From: Isoetes taiwanensis
Taxonomy: Eukaryota; Streptophyta; Lycopodiopsida; Isoetales; Isoetaceae
Reading direction: 5' to 3'
Assembly: GCA_021234155.1 (NCBI GenBank)
Contig: JAJEKV010000002.1
Span: 27,273,299-27,337,298, forward strand
Length of the DNA: 64,000 bases
Translations under genes and position numbers: made by a program
The notes under the pieces: generated by a model
What the model saw: the letters and a program-made list of their open reading frames with translations, nothing else
What the model was told of the DNA's origin: nothing
The model's database searches: none
Shown here: positions 12,003-23,797 of the stretch, one piece after another
Numbering within the stretch: the stretch's first letter is position 1
How the letters are laid out: each line of letters begins with the position of its first letter

Positions 12003-13519
12003 CTTCCAGTTAAATGCATGCAGAAGATGAGCAAGAGTGGTTTCTACCATCCTCAAACCCATGTTCATGGCTGGACAAGATCTTCGACCTGAGCCAAAAG
12101 GTATGAGCTCAAAATCTTGTCCTCTCACATCTATGCTGCTCTGCATAAACCTGTCTGGATCGAATTGCAGAGGTCTGTCCCACACTTGAGGATCTCGCCC
12201 AATTGCCCATACATTCACAAATAAACTTGTTCCCTTTTTAATATCATAACCTGCTACAGTGCAGTCATCTATGGCTCTGTGTCGAGCCAACAGTGGTGCT
12301 ATTGGATGCAGCCTAAACGTTTCTTTTACAATTGCTTGCAAATATTTCAGATTTTCTAGACATGATTCCGTCAAAACACCATTTTTACCCACTGCCTGAT
12401 CTAGCTCCTCTTGTGCTTTCTCTAGAATTCTTGGAGCCAGGAGAAGCTCAGAAAGTGCCCATAGCGAAGTGTTTGTAGTTGTATCGCTCCCTCCTAGAAG
12501 AGCATCCTAATTCAAGAAGTTTAAGTTAAAGGAATGGAAAAAAGGAAGAAAAAGAAAGGGGGCTCTGAGATTTTACCAGAATGACACCTTTAACCACATC
12601 GTAGTCCACTAGAACATCATCTTGAGATGCAGATAACAGTGCATCAACAAAGTGCCAAGAACTCTCACACTTGTTATTCTCCCTGTTCTGTTTATGCTCC
12701 ATAATTACCTTATGCAAAAACTGGTCTAATTTTGTGTGGAGCTTTGTCATTTTGCCCTTAAGCCCCTGCAAATCTAGCCACCATAGTTGAGGAAAGAAGT
12801 CTGCTATATTAACAGCTCCAAGCAAGAACAATAATTCACGGAGGAGCTCAGAAAAATGAGCTGCTTCATCTGTTGCCTCTCCAAAGAATCTCTTCCCCAT
12901 TGCCACTCTTGTTATAATATTGAGATTCGTTGCAGAAATCAATTTGGTCAAATTGATTTCCTTGCCATGCTTGCTTTCCTCTCTTATGATTCTGATCATG
13001 GACATCACCTCCTCAGCTCTGATATGTTGGGTTTCTTCAACTCTTTTAGGTGAGACAAGATTGAGAGTGAAAAGCTTTCTCATGTGCTTCCAAGTGATCA
13101 CCATAATCTGCTACACCAAGATCCATTTGATCGTACAACAGAATTTTGAATGCTAAGAGGGGGGGGTCGAGACGAGAAGTTGCGGTCATGGACTTTGAGA
13201 AACTCCTTGGCCATGAGGGGTGATGAAGCAACTACGGTAGGATGGGAACCAAATTTGAGGAGCATAAGGGGGCCATGTTTTTTTGCAATTTCATACAGAT
13301 CCTGGTGAAGGCGCCGGCTGAACAAGTGCAGATGGCCAATGATGGGCAGAGCAGGAGGCGATGGTGGAGCTCTTTTTTGTTTGGTAGAACAAAGGCAAGT
13401 CCAGCCAGTGCTGCAAGCAAAAGTGGAACAAGAAGAAGAACGAGGATTGGTGTCTCTTCGCCATAGCTGAAGCTGAACAATCGAAGCCCCATGTCTTTCT
13501 CCGTTTTAAGACTGGGCAT
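12003..13519 (-). pseudogene. Cytochrome P450 (CYP71 clan) pseudogene, inverted copy of the 59.7-kb gene
   Basis: A near-identical partner of the intact P450 at 59,707-61,317, lying in opposite orientation about 46 kb away. Exon 1 runs 13,519 down to 12,577, the intron 12,576-12,507 (70 bp, GT...AG, nearly the same sequence as the 69-bp intron of the intact copy), and exon 2 from 12,506. Two homopolymer changes break exon 1. The A run before the proline-rich hinge has 6 instead of 7 A, and the C run after the FSSR motif has 8 instead of 7 C. Exon 2 keeps ExxR, PxRF and the heme-Cys motif but stops after FNWK, where it is fused to copia sequence. The last 31 codons are therefore missing. Confidence 0.9.
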
Positions 13520-13712
13520 GGTTTTTTCAGAGGATTATGTCCTTGAAAAAAAAAGGTATCAACTGCGTTTGATTTGATCCTATACTCTTGTTTAAATTAA
13601 CCCCATGTTTCAAATACTCTTGTACTGCATATCACAATTGTAATAGGTTTCAAAAAAAGTATCAACGCAAAAAAATATCAACTGCGTTTGGGTTGATCCC
13701 CCCCTTGGAGTC

Positions 13713-13862
13713 AACTGCGTGTTTAAGAATTCTTGATATTAGACATTTTTGAAACACGTTACAAATACAAATTTGATACACGTTTCAAACTGCGTGTTTA
13801 AGAATTCTTGATATTAGACATTTTTGAAACACGTTACAAATACAAATTTGATACACGTTTCA
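13713..13862. repeat. 75-bp tandem duplication upstream of the P450 pseudogene
   Basis: A 75-bp unit beginning AACTGCGTGTTTAAGAATTC occurs at 13,713-13,787 and again at 13,788-13,862. One copy of the same sequence, diverged, lies upstream of the intact P450 (about 59,540-59,630). The P450 duplication therefore included the upstream region, and this tandem copy arose in one branch. Confidence 0.85.
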
Positions 13863-13904
13863 AATACTCTTTTTTGAACCGCATACTCTTGTTTGAACTG
13901 CATG

Positions 13905-14083
13905 TTTCAAATACTCTTGTTTGAACCGCATATCATAATTTTAATGGGTTTCAAATTTGAAACACATTATAATATGAAACGTGCTGCAAATTTGTTTCAA
14001 ATACTCTTGTTTGAACCACATAACACAATTCTATGGGTTTCAAATTTGAAACGCATTATAATATAAAACGTGTTGCAAATTTG
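13905..14083. repeat. About 90-bp tandem repeat, two units
   Basis: Units 13,905-13,994 and 13,995-14,083 both begin TTTCAAATACTCTTGTTTGA and contain the palindrome TTTCAAATTTGAAA. They are AT-rich and lie in the far upstream region of the P450 pseudogene. Confidence 0.8.
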
Positions 14084-15073
14084 TAACACATTTCACCTGA
14101 CTTATCAATTGCAACGCAATATAACTTTGATTTGAAATGCTATTTTAAAATTATATTATATTATTAATTTTAATAATATAAAAAACGTTACAAAATACTG
14201 TGATAATTTTACAACTAATCTATTTCCATCTTTTAATCTGATGCATGCATATAAAATTGTTATACAAGTTTATAGGAAAGCTGACTTATAAATATGTGCC
14301 TTCAGAGCATCGTCATGTGGGTTCAAATAACTTCAACCTTGTGAGCAGCAGAAGTCACACTATTTTTACGTTGGTACGTTTTGAGCATAATATCTACCTA
14401 TAGTTACAGGAGTACAACATTGCATATATATCAATCTTATATTGATTTTCCATCCGTGGAATGTGCAAGTAGCAGGTTATTAGATTTGACAGTCAATTTA
14501 AGTCGCATGGTTTATTTGCATGCATCCGCTATTTGCATTGTTTAGTGTCATGGGATGGCCTTGATAGGATTTCAAAGATTTTGGATTTCGACACATGCGA
14601 GTTACTTTTAAGTCTTGTATACATTAAATGTCCTGTCAAAGAGGAAACAATGGACCCCTCTTGTAGCCAAATAATGTGTTGCAAGAAGAAATAGCCTTGG
14701 TAGCTCGAAATCAGGGTGTTGCTTATTGGATATAAATAATTGATAAGCAGGAATAGTACAACAGAGCTGGATAGAAGGTCAGGTGTAGAGAGAAATGTTT
14801 TTTTGCAGATGTTAGAGAACCAGCATGGTGGACTTTAGTCGTTTGTATGGTCAAATAATTGAACTAGTCTACTGGAGTTTGGAAACAACAACTGATGCAT
14901 TGATGGAGTGTTGGTTAAAACTTACAATCCTTTTAAGAGTAGTAGTATGCCATGCATAGGATGAGTCTCATTGTGCATATCTCACAAGATTGGTTCAATT
15001 GGCTAGTGTAATAGCAACACGCCTCAGCCAAATTCTCGACCCTAGCCAAATTCTCGTACCTAACCGCACATCA
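14084..15073. other. No gene seen
   Basis: AT-rich intergenic sequence without recognisable coding or repeat ends. Confidence 0.5.
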
Positions 15074-15373
15074 TCATTCTAAAAATTTAACACAATAGGG
15101 TTCGTCTTTAAGAAAACTAGAACCCAAGATATTGTATTTGTACACCGTTCCATATGTTCCTGAACCAATTCTGGTCCTGTTGATTATCTGAGAGGAATCC
15201 ACCATTGCAAACCATATAGTCTTGGCATCTGCCCTTTTTCTTTTTTCCCACTCTTCTGGCATATTATTTGCTATTGTGGCTGCCACCCATAGAATGGCAC
15301 AAGCTGAATCCTGTGATGCATAAAAACTAGTGTTATAGACCCAGCTTGAGTTGAGTAGAACACTGGCCATCAA
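15074..15373 (-). pseudogene. Protein-kinase fragment (subdomains I-II)
   Basis: A 99-codon minus frame ends with RIGSGTYGTVYK, a glycine-rich ATP-binding loop, followed about 15 residues later by CVKFLE, which fits the VAVK lysine of subdomain II. The preceding sequence does not look like a kinase juxtamembrane region I know, and no catalytic loop follows. It is most likely a captured or decayed kinase exon. The family cannot be named. Confidence 0.5.
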
Positions 15374-15760
15374 ATTGCAAAACTCCTAGCCCTCCAAAAT
15401 TCTGCATCCGAGCAATGTCATTACCGAGATGCAGCTTGCCAAGATCATGCAAATTAGGTAAAGTAGGCCATGTCATGAACAACTAGCTTCACTATCCATT
15501 GTAGGATGCATCAACTAAGGTATATATGAATTGATAGAAGATTAAGAATCCCATCCCTAGCCACTTAAGGATTTTGTGAGCTGGTTCTTGAAGGATAGAA
15601 GCGGAACTCTGAATCTATCTGCTAGAAGCAACAAAGGCAACAAAAGTGCAAATTTCTCAAGGCCAAGAGAAGCAGAATACATATATTTAATCATTGCCTC
15701 AATCAAAATCAGTATCTTTAATATAAACTTGAGTTGTACTGCTTTCGCTCATGCCATTGA

Positions 15761-16522
15761 TAAACATCTAAAATATCATATATATGTTCATCAGCTAAAC
15801 TCCTTTCACATATTATAATATAAGATAAAAATAATGTACAAAATGGCATTCTTAGACATAGAAGATTTGACAACGACTAATAGACCGACGAACATTTGGA
15901 AGCTAATACCATCATTGACAAATTGAAGCTGGGATGCATGTGTTAAAAAAGTATACATTTTATCACAACTGAATTTGGTTTTATGTAATGCTGAATATAG
16001 CTAGTAATTATCATGGTCCGTATTGCCACATAAAAAATCAAACTTTCATGGCTTGCACTTCAAATCTATATATCTCATTATCCTCACAGTAAAAACATAG
16101 TCTGATTATCAAACTTGCAGCTCCAAACATGGCAAAAGGATAAACATTTAAAACATCATAGATATGTTCATCAGCTAAACTCCTTTCACATATTATAATA
16201 TAAGATAAAAATAATGTACAAAATGGCATTCTTAGACATAGAAGATCTGACAACGACTAATAGACCGACGAACTTTTGGAAGCTAATACCATCATTGACA
16301 AATTGGAGCTGGGATGCATGTGTTAAAAAAGTACACGTTTTACCACAACTGAATTTGTTTTTATGTAATGCTGAATATAGCTAGTAATTATCATGGTCTG
16401 TATTGCTACATGAAAAATCAAGCTTTCATGGCGTGCACTTCAAATCTATATATCTCATTATCCTCACAGTAAAAAACATAGTCTGATTATCAAACTTGCA
16501 GCTCCAAACATGGCAAAAGGAT
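15761..16522. repeat. 380-bp tandem duplication
   Basis: Unit 15,761-16,140 is followed directly by a second unit at 16,141-16,522. Both start TAAACATYTAAAAYATCATA and end at GCTCCAAACATGGCAAAAGGA. A handful of substitutions separate them. Non-coding. Confidence 0.9.
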
Positions 16523-19500
16523 GGATAGATTGAAGGTTCCCAATAGACATTTACTCTTATCATGGAGTATTACTATCTGGGGCATGGAGAAAGGAATGTG
16601 AACAACAAAAGCAGGCAGAAGAGAGAGTGCTGGCAAATTCGGAAGAGTCTAAGGGCAAAATAAAGAGATCTAGATACTTCTCTGCTTACGGCAGGGACGA
16701 GAGTCACACAGACAAACACTCTGGAAGTCTAGAAAAAGGTCCAAAAAGGATGCAACAACCTTGTCACAGGAAAATAGCAAAATGCTACTCCAGTTTATAA
16801 AAAGAGCTGGAGAAAAAGGACGCAGCATATGATGACGGCGTTGATGATCAATCTCTGAGTTTGAAGAAATTTGATGTGAAACATGGAAAAGATTTTTTGA
16901 ATTCCTTGCATACCGTAAGAAGGAAAAATCTACTACAAAGGAGAAAGCTGAAGACAATGATTGCATACAAAACCAGCTCTTGTGCATAGTGTAGCTGCAT
17001 CCCATGAACTGGACAGAATATTTTCGATGCCTTCCTCCATCACAGGGCTCAGGTTCTGCAAAAGCTCTTTGGGAATGTTCAGTCCTGGCATCTTCTCCCT
17101 TATTGCCTGCAAGGCAGTATGTCTGGAATCTGCCTTAGCTCTCCATATCTGCATTAACAAATGCCCACACTTGAAGTTAACACCATAACTACATTACCCA
17201 TTCTATAGATCTGGCTAACATATATTCATATAGCATCTTGCGATAGAACAAAAAAGGATTGTCAAGATTGCTACCCTTGCTGTACTTCAAAGGGCCACCT
17301 CCATTTGCTAATCGCCTACATCTGCATAAGGATCGATCTGGTAATTTACTCGCTTTATCAACAACTTAAATGCAAACATCAATAAGCCATTTAAGAATCT
17401 AGACCCATCTAATCAGACTACCAACATTAAGTGGGGGACTGGTTACAACTAGCAGTGCAACTGGCGTAAGTGTAAGTTACAGGTGCATACAGTGGCTGAA
17501 GAACTAGACAACTCATAGATAATAAAAGAGAATTTGCATATGATTCTGAAACAGGTAAAAATCCAGGAATAAAGTAATGTTCTAAATGCTTATTAATTAT
17601 TAACTTATAGAAATTGCTACTACATTTTTGTAGGTATGCATAAAAGCTGAAGTTAAGATCCTAATGGATGACTCAGATTTGGCTCCATATACATTTGCTG
17701 CATTGGATCTAAACCTGACAAATTAATTGTACCTTGAGTAGGCGGCATATACTGAAAAAGCTGACTTTGTGCAGGCTGTGGCATTTGTTGCATTATGTGA
17801 ATTGTTGCAGTGCATCGGCTCCACTTGTTGAATTGGCTGTATCGATGCTCATATAGCAATTATTTCCACTGGAAAGATCTCTAGCAACCCTGGGCGGTTT
17901 CAAATACACCATCACTAGTCTCTCATTAAATGATCAACGTACATAAAATGATCAAGGGGGAAAAGACCTACTTGGTGAATGCAGGACATAATGGGGAACG
18001 GATCTTCTTCCAGAGTTGCATGCAGAGAAGAGATAAGACCCTGTCCATTTTCTGCCGAATTGATCCATCCCAAAAGAAGAAAGAATGTGTCTTTGGCATT
18101 CGTGAAAGCTGAGAGTGACTTCTTTAATGATCCACATAAATTTGTCGTTAACATTTTTCTTGATCATGAACTTAACCTACAGCTCAAATCGTGGCATTGC
18201 AACACATCTATCATTATCTTCTGAGCCTCCCTTGAAGAAGATTGGCTGCAAAACAAAGAAAGCGGCTCTGTTTCAGAAGATTCTGTTTCAAAAGAAAGGG
18301 CTCTGTTTCTCCAGCTCCAACTGAAAACATCAGCGCCTCCTTATCATCGGCTGCAAACCAAAAGATTTAGGGTTCAAAATATTTGCAGATCACAAATACC
18401 TCTGCCGGAGCTTCTACGAACTTCAAATAGCTTTGTCGGCTAGGGCAGATCAGAGCATGTGCTGAGTTTATGCCATTTCCCTACTCTGACGATGGCAGTG
18501 CAAGGCGCCATAGCAAGCAAGACGCCATGGCAAGACATTAGAGGCCAACTGAGATCTCGTTTTGTCCTCCTAAGAGAAATGCCACATCACATTACGGACT
18601 TTTCCATGTCATCATTTTTCATATATTTATTTGAAAATACAACCCAACAACCCCACTCAACAACCTTACCAACCCACAAAACAAATGCACCTAACTTGCT
18701 AACATGCTCGTGAAACTTGAATTTCAACGAGGTCACGAAATTAACTTTTTTAATTTGGGATTTTCCGGTTTGGTTATAAACTTTTTTGGAATTTTTTCTA
18801 AGATGGTTTTGTAAGGTTTGAAGGATTTTAATAGCCAGAAAACATTTTCGATGTTCCAAAAATTTAGAAAGCATTTTTGTATGATTTGAAATGGTTTCGA
18901 TGTTGCTGGATTTGGGCATTTTCCAGATGAAGCTTCCATTCATGCACTGTCATTACGGAGCATGCACCACGTCATGTAGGCTACGACTGCTATGGTTAGG
19001 GTTGTGGTATTTTGTTTTTCTTTTGTATTCAGAGCTACAGGCTGCCACAGGGGATGCATTCGGCTGACCATCAAGTGGCATGCTCAATCTAGAAGTATGT
19101 TTTTATTATGGTGAGTTTGCTTGATCGTTTTTGTGCAGCGCTGCATCCCGGCATGGGAGCCGCTGGGATCTTCCAGAGCCACGGCCACCGTTGCCCACAT
19201 ACCACTGTTAGCCATGGTAGCCCTCTTAGAAAGGATCTTAGGTTGTTGTGCACTGCTGGATATGGAGCAACATAATATTGTGTACATGTGAATGGTCGGG
19301 CAGCTATTTGGCCAGCAAAAATTAGATGAACCGCTTCTGGTATGCTCAATCCTATTGTTCTATTTTCAATAGCCTTTTCTTATCAGGTTCTATATCTTCA
19401 TGATTATTAGTTTTCGTTCAACAGGGATGGTTGAAGCTGGCACTCTAATTTTACCATTATGAAATGGTCTCCTAGAATACCATGCATGCTGCCTTGCCTT

Positions 19501-21488
19501 GGCATGTTTTGGGCACAACAGACATTTAAAGAAGGCCTTTACCAATGTAACTCCAGTGCAACTGGAAGGTATGCTTCTAAGTGCTGACTTCTGCTGTATT
19601 TTTCCTTTGATGTGATGGATTTAATAATGAGTTTTGGCACTTCTTTTTCTCGAGTCAAGCGTATGATGCATCTCTGGCTAGAACAATATATTAATTTCTT
19701 CACGATTGTGATGAAGTCTCATGGACAATTCTGCAGATGACAATAATATAATCACTAGCAAATGCTTGAATTTTTGCATTTAAGTGCATATTTGAAGAGG
19801 GTATGCACTTAGCCAAGCAAGTAAGTATTCTATCCTGATTTATACACAAGACATTGTTTAATGCGATAGCTGTTTATGCTCTATTCTATATGATTTTGAT
19901 GCTTGCATTGCTACAATTTGCATGACTTGAGGATGACATGTCGCACATGATGGTAAACTTTCATACAATTTAACTAGCACAATGCACTGTAGCTATGGAC
20001 TGTGCTTTAGATACATCAATCACACGACGAAGTAGGTTAGTCCTTTCTGAAAGCTTTAAGTATAAGCATGATTTTTTTCACAGTAGATATGTGTAGTGTT
20101 CGGATTGTTTAATGCATAGTTTTCCAGTTTAATTTGGTGCCTTAGCTGGTTCATTTTGCCTCCAATAGTTTCTCACCAATGACATAGTGATTCCGTAAGT
20201 TTTGAATTGTGCATGGAGTGCTAGGACCCTTTACCTAAGAAAATGGTGCTGATGTAGTGCAAATTTCTTTACATAGTATTGTGAGAGAAAGCCTCCAAGT
20301 TTTTGATGATAGAAAGAAACAAGAACATCCTTTGTTGTTCAGCTTCCAGGTACAACTCCATCATAAGCTGCATCAGACATGGAATTGTTTTCTTCTTACT
20401 CTTGCAATAACAAAACTCTATAACATGTGCCAGCTTATTTCCTTTGTTATAGCTCATTCTACTCTTGATAGTAGGGAACAGTTTTTTAAATTGACAATCA
20501 TTCTGATGGCTTAATATTTGTGTAGCATACTGAAAATTGCAAAGATGGCAAGTTGATCATAAAACTCAAGAAGATAGTTTCAAATTCTGAGATCTGGCAT
20601 GGTGAATCTTCATGTAAGATACACTTCGCAGTCAGATATAGATAGTCTAAAACTCTAGAAATCTAGCTGACTTTCCTAAACCAGAATCTTCTTTTCCTTT
20701 TCCTATTTTTGTCTTAGCTTTAAGGATCCATCCCCTTTGCAAGTCCAGCTTTCCTTTGTCCACTGAGGTTAGACTTTTGCAGAAAAACAAAATGATTAGA
20801 TAATCTTATTCTTGCTGGAGTTGAAAGAGCAGAAAATGTGAGATGTCTTTCATGGGTCTATACATTTAATGTTGATGGCATTCTTGACCTTGAATATGTC
20901 ATTTGGGAATGGGTAAATCTGAACACTTGGATGCATTTGGAGCTGCTGCCCGCAGAATCCCGGTCCATTCAAATACCATAACCTGCAATAATTACTTTGA
21001 ACCAAATGATCGTAATTCATAGTTAAGAAACTTGAAAAGTTACTGACCAAAAAGAGAGAATGTGCGCCATGGCTTGACTTTATTAGAAATTGGTGATTTC
21101 TAACTTTCGTCATGGTGGCATGAAGAGTACATTCAGTTTTGCATAAAGTAATCTGTTCTTTAGTTTGAGCAGAGTACTATATCATGGAGAACGAAAGAAA
21201 CAAATGGAGTATTCTATTAATGGGAACTTTGTTCTGTTTTGTCAACAGAAATCCTATTTTGTAAGAGGTTTGCATCTTGATTTTGTCTTTAAACAAACTG
21301 AAGTAGTCAATTCTTTCCTACATGATCTACGAGGCAAGTTGTTTTGCGACCCACCTTGAAGACCCATTGTATTTTAAATTATATGTAAATATTGTCCACA
21401 GTATTGTCCATTTCTATATGCAGAGAATATACTATACATTGTAATGTAACTCTTTGTACATGCAACTATGATGGAGGAAACCAATGGA
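16523..21488. other. Long stretch without a recognisable gene
   Basis: Nearly 5 kb with only short frames. Two minus frames look somewhat protein-like. The first, 16,933-17,160, includes MPGLNIPKELLQNLSPVMEE. The second, 17,653-17,859, is Gln/Pro/Met-rich and ends in PMQQMYMEPNLSHPLGS before a stop; it could be the tail of a low-complexity regulatory protein. I cannot assign either, and no exon chain could be built. The rest looks intergenic. Confidence 0.4.
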
Positions 21489-21553
21489 GGGTTTCTGAAA
21501 TAAACCCCCAGGCCGGCGCCGCCGGCCCGCCAGGGGTTTATTTCAGGAAACCC
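21489..21553. repeat. GC-rich foldback
   Basis: An inverted repeat. GGGTTTCTGAAATAAACCCC on the left is answered by GGGGTTTATTTCAGGAAACC on the right, with a GC-rich centre of CCGGCGCCGCCGGCC. The arms are about 30 bp with one or two bulges, in sharp contrast to the AT-rich flanks. Confidence 0.85.
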
Positions 21554-22939
21554 CCGAGCCATTGCGGTTGCGCCACGTAAACGTAAACAGGGAGGAAATT
21601 TTTGCTAGGCAAAAAAAATTTCTTCTACGGCAGAGTGCGGCGGTTCTTTTCTGCTCCAAATCCATTCCTTAAACTATTTCGGAGGTGAATAGATCTCTTG
21701 CACGGATGTATCTTGGATTGCAGGTAAGTGGGGATGAAGCAGACCTGCGCAATGTAGATTTCTTTTCCGAAATGTTGCTGTGTTAAACAGAAATCCACTT
21801 CTTTTCTGCCTTAAATTCATTCCTTAATCTATTCCGGAGGTGGATCGATTGAATATCCGGTTTTCAGAGGTTCTGGGCTTCTGATCAGATGAAAATCCGA
21901 CTTTAGAGCTTCCGGCTAAGGCTTTCAGGGCTTCCGAGCTATGGCTATGTCTTCTGGCTATGGCTTTCAACGGGCTTCAGAGCTTCCGGCTATGGCGTTC
22001 AAAAAAAACCTTCTGGACGTTTCTTGGCAGAGCATTGGCGGCGCCGCCTGAGCTTCCAACCACCCTGGTTTCTTGTTTTGAACAAAAGGCTAAAAAACAA
22101 GAAATTTTCTCCCTGTTGACGTCTACGATAAAGAGAAAAGTTTGCTATTTATCTAGAGCAGCAAATGTCTAAGTTTTTTCTATTAGAATGTTCAAGTTGT
22201 GAAGGTATGACAAGCTGAAAGAAGTACTTTATATTTCTTTCATCTTCCAGACAAGTTGCTTTGTACTTTGTGTAATGATTATTGTAGCGAATGGTGTACG
22301 ACCGCATATAGACAGAGGAAGACATGAGCAAACTCAAGCAATGGAACTATAGTCACTAAGTCAGAATATTATCGTTTGGTTTCTTTGATTCTTGGGATGC
22401 AAGTTGGTTAAGAAAAAAGGAAGTGACATCTCTGTGTAAAAATCCATTGCCTTAATTCTTAGCCAACCTCCAGTTCTTGACTATTTGTCCACTGCTTATT
22501 CGTGAACAGATCCTACAGGTTCATCCAAATGAGCTTCATGCTAAGTTTAGAGTATCCAAGTGCAATGTCCAAGTCATTGCAAAGGATTGATTTTTGATGC
22601 TATAGTTCTGGCAGATTGTTTGGCATGTAGAGATAGTTGCTGCTAACCAAATGTGAGGTGTAGAGTAAATTGCTGCAATTCTCCTTTTCTTTATCTTGCA
22701 GTGAATCTTTTTTTATAAAAATTGAATAGCAATCAATCTTATTTCAATTCTAGAATGGGACTCGCAAGAAACCAACAAACCGCCCGATAGATAGGCTTCT
22801 CATTCATCTCAGCAGATTTTCTACAATGGTGGACAGTGGGTAGCCGCACACATGCGAACTACTCACGAAAAATAAAGGGAAAATCCAATTATATCATTTG
22901 GACCCCAAAAAAATACAATGCTAATAGATGAGTGGCTGA
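21554..22939. other. No gene; degenerate internal repeats
   Basis: Segments at about 21,640-21,700 and 21,795-21,850 are related (both run through TTCTTTTCTG and CATTCCTTAA to CGGAGGTG). Between 21,885 and 22,005 a short motif around GCTTCCGGCTATGGC is repeated several times. No coding region recognised. Confidence 0.5.
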
Positions 22940-23050
22940 TGTACCTGCCGAAAGCTTATCACCGGATTAAAAACCCACCCTTTCGGGTTTTCGAGGAAAA
23001 ACCCTAGTGATAAGCCTTCAAGGGGCTTAGATAAACGTAAGGCATAGAAT
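22940..23050 (-). mobile_element. LINE family-A-type 3' UTR fragment
   Basis: On the minus strand this carries the same 3'-UTR module as the elements at 6 kb and 55.8 kb: TTTTTCCTCGAAAACCC, a short loop, then GGGTGGGTTTTTAATCC. An outer stem GCTTATCAC/GTGATAAGC (22,954-22,962 and 23,007-23,015) is perfect over 9 bp. No coding part is attached, and the terminal microsatellite is absent. Confidence 0.7.
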
Positions 23051-23260
23051 CGCTCCCAAAAACCCCCGCATGGAGAAGTCGAAATAGATGCCGCTCGCCA
23101 ACACATGCACGCACATCACCAACACAACAAACGAGAAAACATACCAGAGAATAGCATCACCCGGGGTGGAAAAAAGCATCACCCAGTGGGTGGAAAAATA
23201 TGATAAAAGCGTAACTTGTACAAAATATAATAAACAAAGAAGGGGGGAGGGTGGGTTCAA

Positions 23261-23797
23261 GAGAATAAGGCATCTGGCGAGAAAGAGGAAGCTACCGATG
23301 AGTCGTGGATGCAAACGCGCTGAAATAGTCGAATTCCCAACCGTAACGGGCATGCGCCGCCTGCATGCATGCATGACATGCATGCTCGTCCCATTCTATA
23401 ATGGCGATCCGATGTCTCCGGATCGATGCGCGATTCTAGAATGGGACTCCGCAAAAAACCAACAAACCGCCCTTTACTACCGGAGAACTTCCTTACAAAC
23501 TAGGATCGAGGACCTAAGGTCACGGGTGGACGAGGCCAAAGGCCTAAGTAAAGGATAGCAAGAAAGATACGCCAAATTGGCTAAACCAGGCAGGAAGAAG
23601 CCCCTCCCCTGCCTGGAAACAATTCAAGAGAATAAGGTACTGCTGAGAGAAGAGGAAGCGCCGATGAGTCGTGGATGCAGAAACGCGCCTGAAATAGTCG
23701 AATTCCCAACCAGAACGGGCATGCGCCGCCCGCATGCATGCATGACATGCATGCTCGTCGCATTCTAGAATGGCGATCCGATGTCTCGGATCGATGC
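23261..23797 (+). repeat. Spaced direct repeat (about 170 bp, 366-bp offset) inside an open frame
   Basis: Blocks at about 23,261-23,427 and 23,627-23,797 are related along their whole length. Both contain CATGCATGCATGACATGCAT and end near GATCCGATGTCTC. Both are open in the same plus frame (23,088-23,558 and, after one stop, 23,577-23,768), giving two versions of MSRGC...EIVEFPT.TGMRR.HACMTCMLV. The offset of 366 bp is a multiple of three. No protein family is recognised, so coding status is uncertain. A third short relative (TTCTAGAATGGGACTC...CAACAAACCGCCC) lies at about 22,750 and 23,432. Confidence 0.6.

Noticed and set aside
13242-13466. Plus-strand ORF opposite the P450 pseudogene
   Set aside because: Antisense of P450 exon 1; no independent features.
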